Shown here: piece after piece, positions 52,769 to 62,659 of the stretch
Layout: each line of letters starts with the position of its first letter
How positions within the stretch are numbered: position 1 is the stretch's first letter
NCBI RefSeq assembly: GCF_001421015.2
Contig: NZ_CP013023.1
Span: forward strand, 2,225,501 to 2,289,500
DNA from: Paenibacillus bovis
Lineage (GTDB): Bacteria > Bacillota > Bacilli > Paenibacillales > Paenibacillaceae
DNA length: 64,000 nt
Direction of reading: 5' to 3'
Notes under the pieces: model-generated
Databases searched by the model: none
Seen by the model: the letters and a program-made list of their open reading frames with translations, nothing else
Told to the model about the DNA's origin: nothing
Made by a program: the position numbers and the translations under genes

Positions 52769-53899
52769 ATGAGCGTAAGTGACAAAACGATTCTGCCCCT
52801 GCTGAGTGAAGTTCACAATATGCAGCCGGAGCATCTGGAGCTGATGTTGGGTACCGAGCCCTCTATGGCAGGAGCGGCGACAACCGCCCGCATACTGACC
52901 CGGGCAGATGATCATTTTGTGATCAATCACTGTTACTACGGAGCCAAGCGGGCGATGCTGCAACAGTGCAATATTCATCTGGATGAGACGGATGTGTATT
53001 TCCTCAGTAACGGAATCTCGTTTAATTATAAGGGAGATATTCATACATTCGGTCTGCGGCCAATCCGTGAGATGCTGGAAGAATGGATTAGCCATACTGG
53101 CATCGAACTCGCCTACGTAGATACAGAGCAGAAGCAGCAGGAACAGACTGTTATGCTGCAGGAATGGCATGACGTACTGAGTCGGGGCAATACGCTGCTG
53201 CTGCATGTCAAAACCGAGAACCTGGTCTACAACCCACTGTATACCGAGAATCCGGGCAAGACGCATATGATTCAGCTGTATGGACTGCATCCACAGGAAA
53301 ATATCGCGTATGTAGGCGACCATTTTCTGCTGGATTCGTCCGGAGCAGTACTGGGCTACAGCGGACCGAGCAGCCTGTCCGAGCTGCTGGAAGGAACGGT
53401 CGAATACGCCTATATGGATCATACCGGAGAGGCTGCCATGGATGAGCAGCAGATCCTGTCGATCTGCACGGCCCATCTGGACGAATTTTTGAATGGACAG
53501 GATCATGGATCTGCCGGAGCTTGGGGAATCGCTGCCTATCGCAGACTTGTTCACGATATGAAGATGATGAGTCTGCTTGAAGGTGAAGCGTTTGCCGAAG
53601 CCTGTGATACGGTTTATTATCACCTGCGGATCGAGAGTCTCAGTCATCTGATGCGCTATACCGATCATTTTATCCAAAAATATCAGCATAGACTGGGTGA
53701 ACAGGCGGAGCAGCTTCAAAACGAAATTACAGCGCTGAATCAGGATACCAAGCGCCATCTGCTGCAGCTGTACAAAATGGGACTGCAAAACAGTCCTCAT
53801 AAAATGGAATCCTATATCCAGCGCAGTACAGAGCTGCTGGATCGGATCGAGCAGCATCTGTCCAGTCTGCATCAGGCGCTTTCACGGGTCGCTGTCTGA
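52769..53899 (+). CDS. BtrH N-terminal-domain-like protein
   Basis: 376 residues. The N-terminal ~170 residues resemble the BtrH_N family: FVINHCYYGAKRAML with Cys55 as possible catalytic cysteine, DETDVYFLSNGISFNY and a FGLRPIREMLEEW segment. BtrH moves an acyl group from a carrier protein to the aminoglycoside in butirosin synthesis. The C-terminal ~130 residues are helical and coiled-coil-like (HRLGEQAEQLQNEITALNQD). AGGAGG precedes ATG at 52769. The family call is by recalled pattern and moderate; the neighbouring carrier protein and ATP-grasp gene support it. Confidence 0.6.
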   Translation: MSVSDKTILPLLSEVHNMQPEHLELMLGTEPSMAGAATTARILTRADDHFVINHCYYGAKRAMLQQCNIHLDETDVYFLSNGISFNYKGDIHTFGLRPIREMLEEWISHTGIELAYVDTEQKQQEQTVMLQEWHDVLSRGNTLLLHVKTENLVYNPLYTENPGKTHMIQLYGLHPQENIAYVGDHFLLDSSGAVLGYSGPSSLSELLEGTVEYAYMDHTGEAAMDEQQILSICTAHLDEFLNGQDHGSAGAWGIAAYRRLVHDMKMMSLLEGEAFAEACDTVYYHLRIESLSHLMRYTDHFIQKYQHRLGEQAEQLQNEITALNQDTKRHLLQLYKMGLQNSPHKMESYIQRSTELLDRIEQHLSSLHQALSRVAV

Positions 53900-53951
53900 C
53901 CTTATCGAGATACAGTCGTTGGACTGAATACATCTTCCTATATGATTTCAG

Positions 53952-54013
53952 CAGCCTGCTTTCAGCGATTGTCCTTTGCCGCATAATGCGTCAAGGCAGC
54001 CGGAAGCAGGCTG
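53952..54013 (+). other. Intra-cluster hairpin
   Basis: CAGCCTGCTT paired with AAGCAGGCTG, enclosing CCTTTG/CAAGG and a GCATAATGC tip. It has no T run and lies in the 147-nt gap before the ATP-grasp gene. Confidence 0.5.
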
Positions 54014-54046
54014 TATATTACGATAGCCGGAAAGGAAGGGATAACG

Positions 54047-55474
54047 ATGCCGGAATCACAAGCAGGTGCATCACGATCACCTGTACTACATATGGGCACT
54101 TTTGAAGCGGAGCTGCACTGGCGAGAGCACAATCTGGCGATCTTGCCTGCGCTGCCGGACAGGGAAGCAGAGAAGATCGTTACTGCGATGGATGAGCTGC
54201 TGTTCAGCTTTTGCCAGCCTGGCGATCTGCTGCTGACACGTTATGCGATAGACCCTGCACAGCGCGAGTATACACGCCGTCTGGGTTTTGATTTTACGAG
54301 CAATACGACACATCTACAGCCGGAGCAAACAGCAGTACGTACACCGATTGCTGCCGCTGCGGGATATGGACAGGCAGCGAGTCCGCAGCGTACAGCCAAA
54401 GAAAATGCACACCCGATCTCCGTGTTTCAGTTGCTTTATGATTATGGCAGTGCTTTGGCAGAGCAGTTACCGCTAGAAGGAGCCGAGTTATCGCCATTTG
54501 CCTGGGTGCCGTATATCAAGGAAGCCAGCCAGCGATTTGGAATTCGCAGTCAGCATCCACCGCTGGAAATTGTACGCAGCGTCAACACCAAGCGGTATTC
54601 CGCCGAGATCAAGCAGCGGCTCGGTCTGGATCATCCGGGAATCTATGTGACAGATACCGATCAACTGGAGACAGTAGGACGGGAATTGCTGGATCGCGGA
54701 ACTTTTATGATCAAGGACAATTACGGTGTGTCCGGTAAAGGAAATATCCATATCGAATCGCCGGCTATGCTGACGCGTATCGCCAGCAGTATTCGCAAAC
54801 AGGAAGACAAAGGACGCAATGTAGAGTTTGTGCTGGAGCGTTATCTGGATAAGGAACAGGACTTTTCCTGCCAGTTCTATATTACGAAGCAGGGAGATAT
54901 CGAGATTATATCCGTGCAATGGCTGGCTAATTCGCAGTTTGCCTACCGGGAATCGCTGTCGCCGGATGCGGATTTTATGGACCTGCTGGAAAGACATCGC
55001 TATTTTGAGATCATGGAGCAGATCAGCCGGGAACTCTACCGGGATGGCTATTACGGACATGTATGTATCGACTCCATGGTGCTGCAGGATGGCTCGCTGG
55101 AACCAATGGTGGAGATCAATGCCCGCCAATCGATGAGCCTGATCAAAAACAATATCGACCAGTATTTGCGTCAGCATGGACTTCAGGGCAATATGACCAA
55201 CTACACTGTAACCCATGACGGCTCACTGTCCCATGAACAGCTGCTGAGCGAGCTCCAGCGTAACCAGCTGCTTTTCCTGCCGGATACCGGACAGGGTATT
55301 CTGCCTCTGACCTCAGCTGCTCTGTCTGTTAACCACCCAACTGAACCCGATGGCAAAAAGCATAAAGGTCGTCTGTATCTGTCCGTCGTCACCGATCAGG
55401 AAGAGACCAAAAAACATCTGCTGAACCAGCTGGAACAACTGCTCACCGACAAAGGCCTGCACATTCTGAATTAA
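54047..55474 (+). CDS. ATP-grasp ligase
   Basis: 475 residues. The ATP-grasp core lies at about 210-375: GTFMIKDNYGVSGKGNIHIE (nucleotide lysine and glycine loop), FVLERYLDKEQDF, and the metal-binding end PMVEINARQSMSLIKNNID. A ~190-residue N-terminal region is specific to this protein, and a ~100-residue C-terminal domain follows. ATP-grasp enzymes join a carboxylate to an amine or thiol through an acyl phosphate; loading an amino acid on the carrier protein, as BtrJ does, is one option and amide formation another. GGAAGGG precedes ATG. Confidence 0.88.
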   Translation: MPESQAGASRSPVLHMGTFEAELHWREHNLAILPALPDREAEKIVTAMDELLFSFCQPGDLLLTRYAIDPAQREYTRRLGFDFTSNTTHLQPEQTAVRTPIAAAAGYGQAASPQRTAKENAHPISVFQLLYDYGSALAEQLPLEGAELSPFAWVPYIKEASQRFGIRSQHPPLEIVRSVNTKRYSAEIKQRLGLDHPGIYVTDTDQLETVGRELLDRGTFMIKDNYGVSGKGNIHIESPAMLTRIASSIRKQEDKGRNVEFVLERYLDKEQDFSCQFYITKQGDIEIISVQWLANSQFAYRESLSPDADFMDLLERHRYFEIMEQISRELYRDGYYGHVCIDSMVLQDGSLEPMVEINARQSMSLIKNNIDQYLRQHGLQGNMTNYTVTHDGSLSHEQLLSELQRNQLLFLPDTGQGILPLTSAALSVNHPTEPDGKKHKGRLYLSVVTDQEETKKHLLNQLEQLLTDKGLHILN

Positions 55475-55533
55475 TCAGCAGTTGGCATAATAAGCGCGAG
55501 TTGTTTCCAATATGAATAAAAAGGATGATTCCT

Positions 55534-56667
55534 ATGACCGTCACTATTTTGTGTTCAGGTTTTGGACTGGGATTCTATACGCCGGGATTACTGGTAGAAG
55601 CCGGATTCCGGCGCCGGGGGATTCCGGCGGAAGTGCTTGTTTTTGAGAATGTTATGCATGATGACCAGCGGCACAAGGTCGATAACAGCCGCAGAGCCTA
55701 TCATCAGGACTTCTCGGTCGCTCTGATGTCCCAGCGTATTCCGCAGGATATCCGCAAAAGCATGAATGAAGAGCAAATGGAGCAGCTGCTGCACAGCTGG
55801 GAAGCCGAAGGAAGACAGCATTTTATCGTTCTGTCCGGGCACTGGATTTATCTGCTGGATATGTACCGGGAGCGCGTCGGGACAGACCGTTTGCAGGTAG
55901 ATCTGCTTTATCTGGATGTATCTGATTCGCCATCCTGGCGCAATGTCAAAAAGCGCCTCGGCCAGCTTCATGACCGTTACCGGGAAGTCTGGCTGTTTGG
56001 CGAACCGCAGCAGCCGATGCAGACCTATATTGATATTGCCGGCTCCGATCCTGTACTACCTTACGAGCAGCGTGAACGCAGGCTACTCGTGCATGGCGGC
56101 GGCTGGGGAATGGGGACTTACCGTGAGCATCTGCATCATCTGGAGCAGGCGGGCTATGGACTGGATATCGTGTTGTATGAAGACGATGAAGCAGGGAGCA
56201 TAGACAGAGGGCAGAGGTATTACCGGATGGATCCGGCATGGCGTACATGGAATCGCAATGAACAGGGAAAACATACTTTCCCGCCTTTTGCCGAATATCG
56301 GCCTGGTGAAGACGCAGCGTACCGGATACATGAAGATTACCATCTGCTGTGCGAAGTAGAGCGGCGTGTACTGGCTATCGTAAGCAAGCCCGGCGGAGGC
56401 ACACTGGCAGATTCTTTTGCTTCCGGTACACCTGTTATTTTCCTCGACCCGTTCGGCGAACACGAGCGTCATAATGCCGAGCAGTGGGAACAATATGGAT
56501 ATGGGATTACTTATCAGCGCTGGATGAGTGAGTATGGCGGAGATCCCGGTATTCTGGAACAGCTGCACCAGAACCTGCTGCAGGGTCGCAGCGAGCTGAC
56601 CGGTTATATGGATCAATACATGGAACGTTATGCTGCCAAGCCGGATGCAATAAGGGGAACATTATGA
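55534..56667 (+). CDS. GT-B glycosyltransferase-like protein
   Basis: 377 residues. The N-terminus TVTILCSGFGLGFYTPGLLV is the first Rossmann-like strand and loop; the C-terminal domain has SKPGGGTLADSFASGTPVIF and DPFGEHERHNAEQW, the donor-binding region of MurG/UGT-like transferases. It probably adds a sugar from a nucleotide donor to the cluster's product. ATG at 55534 is preferred to ATG at 55525, which overlaps the AAAAAGG ribosome site. Its stop overlaps the next gene by 4 bp. Confidence 0.78.
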   Translation: MTVTILCSGFGLGFYTPGLLVEAGFRRRGIPAEVLVFENVMHDDQRHKVDNSRRAYHQDFSVALMSQRIPQDIRKSMNEEQMEQLLHSWEAEGRQHFIVLSGHWIYLLDMYRERVGTDRLQVDLLYLDVSDSPSWRNVKKRLGQLHDRYREVWLFGEPQQPMQTYIDIAGSDPVLPYEQRERRLLVHGGGWGMGTYREHLHHLEQAGYGLDIVLYEDDEAGSIDRGQRYYRMDPAWRTWNRNEQGKHTFPPFAEYRPGEDAAYRIHEDYHLLCEVERRVLAIVSKPGGGTLADSFASGTPVIFLDPFGEHERHNAEQWEQYGYGITYQRWMSEYGGDPGILEQLHQNLLQGRSELTGYMDQYMERYAAKPDAIRGTL

Positions 56668-57761
56668 ACAACCACCACAATGTAATCCAGCTGCCGGTAC
56701 GTACCGATGAATATCTGATGTCGCTTCAATCCGGCGTTCAGCCCGAAGCTCCTGTTCGACTGGGCATTCTGGGATGTTCGGGAATAGTACCTCGTGCTGT
56801 ACTGGAGCCAGCTGCCCATGTATCTGCTATCGAGATCGCCGCAGCAGCCAATCGAACCTATGACAAAGCCAGGCAAATGGCAGACCAGTACGGGATTCCA
56901 ACTGTATATGATAGTCTCGATGAACTGCTGGCCGATGAGCAGCTGGATGCGGTCTATATCGGTCTTAGCAATCGTCTGCATGCTCCATGGATTCGAAGGG
57001 CACTCGCTGCCGGTAAGCATGTGCTGGTCGAGAAGCCGCTTTGCCTGGACCCGGCAGAGCTGGATAGTCTGGAAGAAGCCGCCCGGCGATACGGTGTTCA
57101 TCTGACCGAAGGCATTATGATTGCCCATCATCCATGGCAGCAGGCGCTGCGCAGCTGCATACAATCCAGTCAGTATGGAGCGCTGCAGCGTATCCAGACC
57201 CGTATTACGATTCCGGCCCGCGATGACCATGCCGGCAATTATCGCAGTCAGCCCGAACAGGGAGGAGGCTGCTTCTGGGATCTGGGCTGTTACTGGCTGC
57301 AATTTTTGCAGGCTGTGACAGGGATGGAGCAGGCACAATTTGACGGACAATCCGAATTTGACGGGCCCAATGGCTGTGATTGGACCTTCGAAGCACAGGC
57401 AAGACTGCAAAGCGGCGTTGTTGCAGAGGCTCTATTTTCCTTTGAGCAGCCTTATGCGTCCAGGCATATTCTCCATTTTGAACATGCGACGCTGACGATC
57501 AACGATTTTTTTCGCTGTAATCTGGGATTTTATAGAATCAAATTCAAGGTTGCTCTGCTGCAAAAGGGAAAAGAGACAGGAGAGGTGCACCAGCATGTAT
57601 TCGATCCGGTCAATTATTATGTCAATCAGCTGCGCTTTTTCAGTGATGTGGTTCGCGGCCATCAGTCTAATTTGCCGTTTGCCGAATCTGCAGAGCGTAT
57701 TCGCTTATTGTCCGGTATCCATACAGCAGCCCGCCATCGTATCATGATGCCCGAGCTGTAA
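56664..57761 (+). CDS. Gfo/Idh/MocA-family NAD(P)-dependent oxidoreductase
   Basis: 365 residues. The Rossmann domain starts at about residue 30 (VRLGILGCSGIVPRAVLEPA) and contains the catalytic VEKPLCLDP motif; the second domain has GGGCFWDLGCYWLQFL with the family's conserved Asp. Such enzymes oxidise or reduce sugar hydroxyl/keto groups or imines. Translationally coupled to the glycosyltransferase (ATGA overlap), so a modified sugar is likely. A strong terminator 22 nt after the stop ends the cluster. Confidence 0.88.
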   Translation: MNNHHNVIQLPVRTDEYLMSLQSGVQPEAPVRLGILGCSGIVPRAVLEPAAHVSAIEIAAAANRTYDKARQMADQYGIPTVYDSLDELLADEQLDAVYIGLSNRLHAPWIRRALAAGKHVLVEKPLCLDPAELDSLEEAARRYGVHLTEGIMIAHHPWQQALRSCIQSSQYGALQRIQTRITIPARDDHAGNYRSQPEQGGGCFWDLGCYWLQFLQAVTGMEQAQFDGQSEFDGPNGCDWTFEAQARLQSGVVAEALFSFEQPYASRHILHFEHATLTINDFFRCNLGFYRIKFKVALLQKGKETGEVHQHVFDPVNYYVNQLRFFSDVVRGHQSNLPFAESAERIRLLSGIHTAARHRIMMPEL

Positions 57762-57782
57762 AAGATCGAGTTCCCGCAGTCC

Positions 57783-57830
57783 AAAAACCGCCTGCCGACT
57801 TTCCAACTGGAAAACGGACAGGCGGTTTTT
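57783..57830. terminator. Bidirectional terminator at the cluster end
   Basis: AAAAACCGCCTG paired with CAGGCGGTTTTT, between the dehydrogenase gene and the converging phosphopantetheinyl transferase gene. Confidence 0.92.
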
Positions 57831-57847
57831 GGCATATACATTGTTAA

Positions 57848-58570
57848 TCAGGCATCCGGCAGCAGTTCCTGCCAGTCCAGCATCACCAGCGGCTTGGGAC
57901 CGAGCGCTTCGGCAGCACAGATCGCCAGCTGATAATTGGCATCTACCATGATTTTGCGGAAATAACAGATCTGCCCTGCGTGATCTTCCCAGCTGCCAGA
58001 AGAGTCTTCATCCGGACGCGGCGGACATAACTGCGCAGTTCCATTATCGGCAATATCTATTGCAAAAGAATCCAGTGGAACAGAAAGTCCTTTGCCTATA
58101 TATTTGATGTAGCTTTCTTTCAATGTCCACAACGTGTAAAATAATTGAAGCTGTTGCTGTGGAGGAGCTTTTGTTAACAGCTGATATTCGGAAGCCGTAA
58201 AAAAACGCTCGGCAATCGCAAAATCAATCGGACGTACCTGCTCAATATCGATTCCGACAGGAACCGTACCATCCGCGCATACAATCCAGTCTCCAGCATG
58301 TGAAATATTAAAATAAATATCCGGATACTCATCCAGATAAGGCTTTCCATAAGCATTTTTGGCAAAAGACACCGAATCGGCAGATAGATGATAACGCTGG
58401 CGCAAAATCTGCAGCAGCAGGGCTTCGCCGATCAGACTGCGCTGGGCATCCTGCTGTCTGTAGAACTTCAAGGAAGCTTGCTTTCTTTCCTCGGATACCG
58501 CTTCGCGCAGACGTTCCATGCCATCTTCCGGAATCAGATCGGGCACATATACACCGGTAACAGTAATCAA
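57848..58570 (-). CDS. Sfp-type 4'-phosphopantetheinyl transferase
   Basis: About 240 residues. It moves phosphopantetheine from CoA to the serine of carrier proteins. Motifs: RQQDAQRSLIGEALL, NAYGKPYLDEYPDIYFNISH, PVGIDIEQVRPIDFA (Mg-binding Asp/Glu) and WTLKESYIKYIGKGLS. I place the start at TTG 58570 because GAGGAT precedes it and the protein then matches Sfp length; the frame continues upstream to 58741 with a non-homologous, partly hydrophobic stretch. It converges on the carrier-protein cluster and is its likely activating enzyme, though it may serve other pathways too. Confidence 0.88.
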   Translation of the reverse strand: MITVTGVYVPDLIPEDGMERLREAVSEERKQASLKFYRQQDAQRSLIGEALLLQILRQRYHLSADSVSFAKNAYGKPYLDEYPDIYFNISHAGDWIVCADGTVPVGIDIEQVRPIDFAIAERFFTASEYQLLTKAPPQQQLQLFYTLWTLKESYIKYIGKGLSVPLDSFAIDIADNGTAQLCPPRPDEDSSGSWEDHAGQICYFRKIMVDANYQLAICAAEALGPKPLVMLDWQELLPDA

Positions 58571-58884
58571 TAGGAGATCCTCACTTTCGGGCAAGCAGCT
58601 GCTTGTTCTGGTCTGCAAATCAGGGAAATGATTATAAGCAGACACGCTGCTGCAGAATACGCATAACCATATATTGACGAATAATCCAGTGAACGTCAAT
58701 ATACACCGAATCCGCAATGTGGGGAAGCAATCTACATACATCTGTTTTAATTAAAATTTAAATGTATTAATATGAAAAGGATGACTATACCGTCATCTGC
58801 CCATTTCGTAAAAAGAAGCTGAAGCGATTATGATAGAGACAGTTAAAATAGTATAGATGCAATCCGCAACGAGGAGGAAATACC

Positions 58885-59739
58885 GTGTCAGAGATCAAAC
58901 ATTTACCTTATCAGAGTGAAGACAATTATTTTGTGCAATTGATTCCCGATGTGCAGTTTACCCGTTTCCCGAACGGATCGTCCCTCAAAATGAATATTTT
59001 GCGTCCGGTATCCCATATTCCGTTGCCGCTAATCGTATGGATCGTTGGAGGTTCATGGGTCGACGTGGATAACTACAAGCATGTACCTGTATTGTCCGAG
59101 CTGGCTGCACAGGGCTATGTCATTGCCTGTATCGAATACCGGACTGTCAACAAAGCCCCTTTCCCGGCTCAGCTGGAAGATGTGAAAACCGCTATCCGTT
59201 TCCTGCGCACCCATGCCGGAGAGTATGGCATAGATGCAGAGCATGTCGGCGTATGGGGTCATTCGGCAGGAGGTCATCTGGCTGCACTGGCTGGTGTTAC
59301 AGGCAGTCAGCCGGAATGGGATGCGCGTGGAGACTGGCAGGGAGTATCCAGCCAGGTGACGGCTGTCGTGGACTTCTGCGGGCCAATCGATGTACAGGCC
59401 GATTTTCAGACCGAGTATGAATTGCCGGTGATTTCTCTGTTGATGGGCGGACCGATTCGGCATATGGCTGACAATGCGGCACAGTCCAATCCGGTTAGTC
59501 ATATTCAGGCAGGAGAAGCTGCGGGTATACCGCCATTTCTGATTATGCACGGCGATCAGGACGAGATGGTACCGCTGCGGCAAAGCCGTTTTCTGTATGA
59601 TGCCCTGCTGGAAGCCGGTGCCGAAGCAGATATGTATATTCTGGAAGGCGCCAAGCACTCCTCGACCGGTCTGATGACCCGTCAGGATGTCATGGAGGCA
59701 GTCAGCCGCTTTTTTGCAGTCCATCTCAAAGGATCATAA
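58885..59739 (+). CDS. Alpha/beta hydrolase (BD-FAE/HSL-like)
   Basis: 284 residues. Nucleophile elbow GVWGHSAGGHLAAL, acid Asp in MHGDQDEMVPL and His in GAKHSSTGL form the triad. The oxyanion region reads VGGSWVD where family members often have HGGG. It probably hydrolyses an ester of a small or sugar-like substrate in the cytosol. GTG at 58885 follows GAGGAGG. It is divergent from the phosphopantetheinyl transferase; membership in the biosynthetic cluster is possible but not shown. Confidence 0.85.
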   Translation: MSEIKHLPYQSEDNYFVQLIPDVQFTRFPNGSSLKMNILRPVSHIPLPLIVWIVGGSWVDVDNYKHVPVLSELAAQGYVIACIEYRTVNKAPFPAQLEDVKTAIRFLRTHAGEYGIDAEHVGVWGHSAGGHLAALAGVTGSQPEWDARGDWQGVSSQVTAVVDFCGPIDVQADFQTEYELPVISLLMGGPIRHMADNAAQSNPVSHIQAGEAAGIPPFLIMHGDQDEMVPLRQSRFLYDALLEAGAEADMYILEGAKHSSTGLMTRQDVMEAVSRFFAVHLKGS

Positions 59740-59812
59740 ATGAAATTACGCAAAAGTGTGATAAATGACGATATAAGACCATGGCATATGACAGATTGAG
59801 AGGGATCATTAA

Positions 59813-62485
59813 TTGGATAATCACGAATATGACGTTCTCCAGAATTTAATTGCAGAAAATGGAGTCTACCGTCCTCTGTTTGAACATCATCCCGATGCTA
59901 TCTATGTAATGGATCTGGACGGTAATTATATTTATACAAATCCTGCAGTGCTGCGAATGAGTGGATATTCGCTGGAAGAGCTGCGTTATATCGATAAAAG
60001 ACTGATTTTCGGAGAAGCGCGTCTTCATTTTCGTTCCCCTTATTTTCAGCAGGTGCTGCAAGGTGGATCGGTTCAGTATGAGACGGAAATTTACCATAAG
60101 GACGGACATGCCATCTATCTTGATGTCACCTATGCGCCCGTCATGAAAGAAGAGCAGGTTATCGGCATTTTTGGTGCAGCCAAAGATATCACTTCCCGCA
60201 AGCAGGCGAACGAGCAGCTTATGGCGAGTGAAGAACGCCTTGCTCTGGCTCAGGATATTGCCGGCTTTGGCTGCTGGGAATGGAATCTGGATACGCAGGA
60301 GCTTACCTGTACAGACAAGTTTTTTGAGATTTTGCGTCTTGGCCATGATTCTCCGCAGATTATGTACCGGCGCTTTCTGTCACAGGTGCATCCGGAAGAT
60401 CGCACTCTCGTCAGTGAATCTTTTCGAAAAGCACTGGATGAAGGGCATATTCATGTGGAATGCCGATTGACCGGGCAGCACCACGAAGTGCGTAATGTTT
60501 CTATTCGCGGGCGTATGGTAGAAGTAGTACCAGGTGAATCCCAGCGCGTACTTGGTACTATTCAGGATGTGACCGAGCAGCGGCTGATGGAGAATCTGAT
60601 TCGCGAAAGCGAGCGGCAATACCGGATGCTCTCGGATACTACAATGGATCTGATCTCGACGCATACGGCAGATGCTGCGCTCAATTTTCTGTTTGCTTCT
60701 CCTTCCCTCAAAAAGCTGCTGGGCTATGAAGTGGAAGAGATACTGGGTACGAGTGCCAGCAGCTATTACCACCCCGAGGATTATGAAGTGGTACAGATCT
60801 ATCTGCAGTCTATCCTGTATTCGCAGGAACAGCATACCGTATCTTTTCGCTTCCGGCATAAGCAGGGGCATTATGTATGGCTGGAGACGAGCGGTACCTA
60901 TACGCCCAGCAAAATGGAAGGAATCAGCGGTACGGTAGTAGCTGTATCCAGGGATGTATCGGATCGCAAATTTGCGGAGCAACAGCTGCTGGAGAGCGAG
61001 CAGCGCTACAAATCGCTGGTCGAATACAATCCATCGGGTGTTTATTCTTTTGATCTGGAAGGCCGTTTGTTCAATCTGAATCCGGTAGCCGAGATTCAGA
61101 GTGGCTACACGACCGATCGATTGCAGCAGACTCATTTTACCAATCTGATTGACGAAGATTACCAGACTGCAGCCCAGGAGCATTTTAACAAAGCCCGTAT
61201 GGGTATGCCGCAAAATTATGATACGGTACTGGTGCATTCGTCTGGTAACCGGATGGAAGTGAACTTTACCAATGTACCGATTATTGTCGGTGGTCAGGTG
61301 ACCGGAGTATTCGGTATTGCTACCGATGTAACGGAGAATAAGCGATATCTGGAACAGATTCAGGCGATCAGCGAGGAATATAATCTGATTCTCAGCTCGG
61401 TATCGGAAGGGATCTTTGGCATGGATACCCATGGAAGAGGAATCTTTATCAATGCAGCGGCTGCGAGAATGCTGCAGCTTCCGAGAGAGCAGTTTATCGG
61501 TGTACCGGTGCAGCAATCGCTGGTGCAGGCACGGGCAGATGGAGAAGCCTATGCTGCCGGTCAGAATCCGGTAGCTCTTACAATGAGTGACGGAATCTCC
61601 AGAAGAGTAACCGAAGATGTGTTTTTCCGGCGGGATGGCTCCAGCTTCTTTGTCTCGTATCAGACGAATGCGCTGTATGACCGTGAGCAGATTATCGGAG
61701 TAGTGGTCGTGTTTAGCGACCGTACGAATGAAAAGGCCATTCTCGAAGCCAAGGAGTCTGCTGAACGAGCAGCTTATGCCAAATCACAGTTTATCTCGCT
61801 GATCAGTCATGAGCTGCGTACACCGATGAATGCAATTATCGGTATGTCCGAGCTGGTGCAGGATTCTCCGCTAAATGAAGATCAACAATTTTATATGGAG
61901 ATTATTCGCCAGAACAGTGAAGAGCTAATGAGAATGATGGATGATGTGACCGATGTACATCGTCTGGAAAATGGAAATATCAAGCTGGAAGAGCGTACAT
62001 TCGATCTACATGAACTGGTAGAATCGGTATATGAACTGTTTTTGCCGGTCGCACAGGAGAAACAGCTGGCGCTGGAGAAGCGGGTGGACCAGGAAGTGCC
62101 GCGTCAGGCCCGGGGCGATATGATGCGTATCAAGCAGGTGCTGGTCAATATTATTGGCAATGCGCTCAAATTCACCGACCGGGGGACTGTGGAGATTATA
62201 GTGGGAGTTTCCCATATTTCCAGAGAGCATGGCATGCTTATTCATTTCCGGATTATCGATACGGGAATCGGTATTCCGGCAGATCGTCTGGGCGAGCTGT
62301 TCCAGTCCTTTTCCCAGGTGCATCAGGTAATGAACCGTCAGTACGGCGGTACAGGACTGGGGCTATTTATCAGTAAAAATCTGATCGAGCTGATGAACGG
62401 TACGATTGGGGTCGAGAGCAGGGAGCATGTCGGTTCGACATTCTATTTTACGATTCCGCTCAAACTGGTAGACAATGAGCAATAA
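59813..62485 (+). CDS. Soluble multi-PAS sensor histidine kinase
   Basis: 890 residues, no membrane helix. Five PAS domains can be read at about 15-125 ([19 protein letters not shown]), 135-260, 270-390, 395-510 ([19 protein letters not shown]) and 520-640 ([16 protein letters not shown]). The HisKA domain has the phospho-acceptor in [16 protein letters not shown]; the ATPase part has [20 protein letters not shown] and [13 protein letters not shown]. No receiver domain and no adjacent regulator gene. TTG at 59813 follows GAGAGGG. Such kinases in Bacillota often feed sporulation or redox control; input unknown. Confidence 0.9.
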   Translation: MDNHEYDVLQNLIAENGVYRPLFEHHPDAIYVMDLDGNYIYTNPAVLRMSGYSLEELRYIDKRLIFGEARLHFRSPYFQQVLQGGSVQYETEIYHKDGHAIYLDVTYAPVMKEEQVIGIFGAAKDITSRKQANEQLMASEERLALAQDIAGFGCWEWNLDTQELTCTDKFFEILRLGHDSPQIMYRRFLSQVHPEDRTLVSESFRKALDEGHIHVECRLTGQHHEVRNVSIRGRMVEVVPGESQRVLGTIQDVTEQRLMENLIRESERQYRMLSDTTMDLISTHTADAALNFLFASPSLKKLLGYEVEEILGTSASSYYHPEDYEVVQIYLQSILYSQEQHTVSFRFRHKQGHYVWLETSGTYTPSKMEGISGTVVAVSRDVSDRKFAEQQLLESEQRYKSLVEYNPSGVYSFDLEGRLFNLNPVAEIQSGYTTDRLQQTHFTNLIDEDYQTAAQEHFNKARMGMPQNYDTVLVHSSGNRMEVNFTNVPIIVGGQVTGVFGIATDVTENKRYLEQIQAISEEYNLILSSVSEGIFGMDTHGRGIFINAAAARMLQLPREQFIGVPVQQSLVQARADGEAYAAGQNPVALTMSDGISRRVTEDVFFRRDGSSFFVSYQTNALYDREQIIGVVVVFSDRTNEKAILEAKESAERAAYAKSQFISLISHELRTPMNAIIGMSELVQDSPLNEDQQFYMEIIRQNSEELMRMMDDVTDVHRLENGNIKLEERTFDLHELVESVYELFLPVAQEKQLALEKRVDQEVPRQARGDMMRIKQVLVNIIGNALKFTDRGTVEIIVGVSHISREHGMLIHFRIIDTGIGIPADRLGELFQSFSQVHQVMNRQYGGTGLGLFISKNLIELMNGTIGVESREHVGSTFYFTIPLKLVDNEQ

Positions 62486-62487
62486 AC

Positions 62488-62534
62488 AAAAAGCGCTGAT
62501 ACAAGTTCTGTAATGAACGGTATCAGCGCTTTTT
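62488..62534 (+). terminator. Rho-independent terminator after the PAS kinase gene
   Basis: A perfect 15-bp stem, AAAAAGCGCTGATAC / GTATCAGCGCTTTTT. Confidence 0.93.
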
Positions 62535-62659
62535 GTATAATGTGCAGTCTGGCTGCGGAGAGCAGAAACGATGCTGCAGACGTAAAGACGAAAGACAGAA
62601 CCGATACGATACAGCTATAACAGCTCTGCTCAAGCCTTCAAAGCAGCTGTAGCGGTCGT

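Noticed and set aside
52736..53872. 378-codon antisense frame opposite the BtrH-like gene
   Set aside because: Its length comes from codon bias; the plus frame has a ribosome site, fits the operon and shows family motifs.
58571..58741. Longer N-terminus with a hydrophobic stretch for the phosphopantetheinyl transferase
   Set aside because: Sfp proteins begin at the ITVTGVYVPDL region; the upstream part has no homology and would be an odd membrane segment.
60380..61516. Long antisense reading frame inside the PAS kinase gene
   Set aside because: A codon-bias shadow: the plus-strand frame has clear PAS motifs, and the antisense product has no known features.
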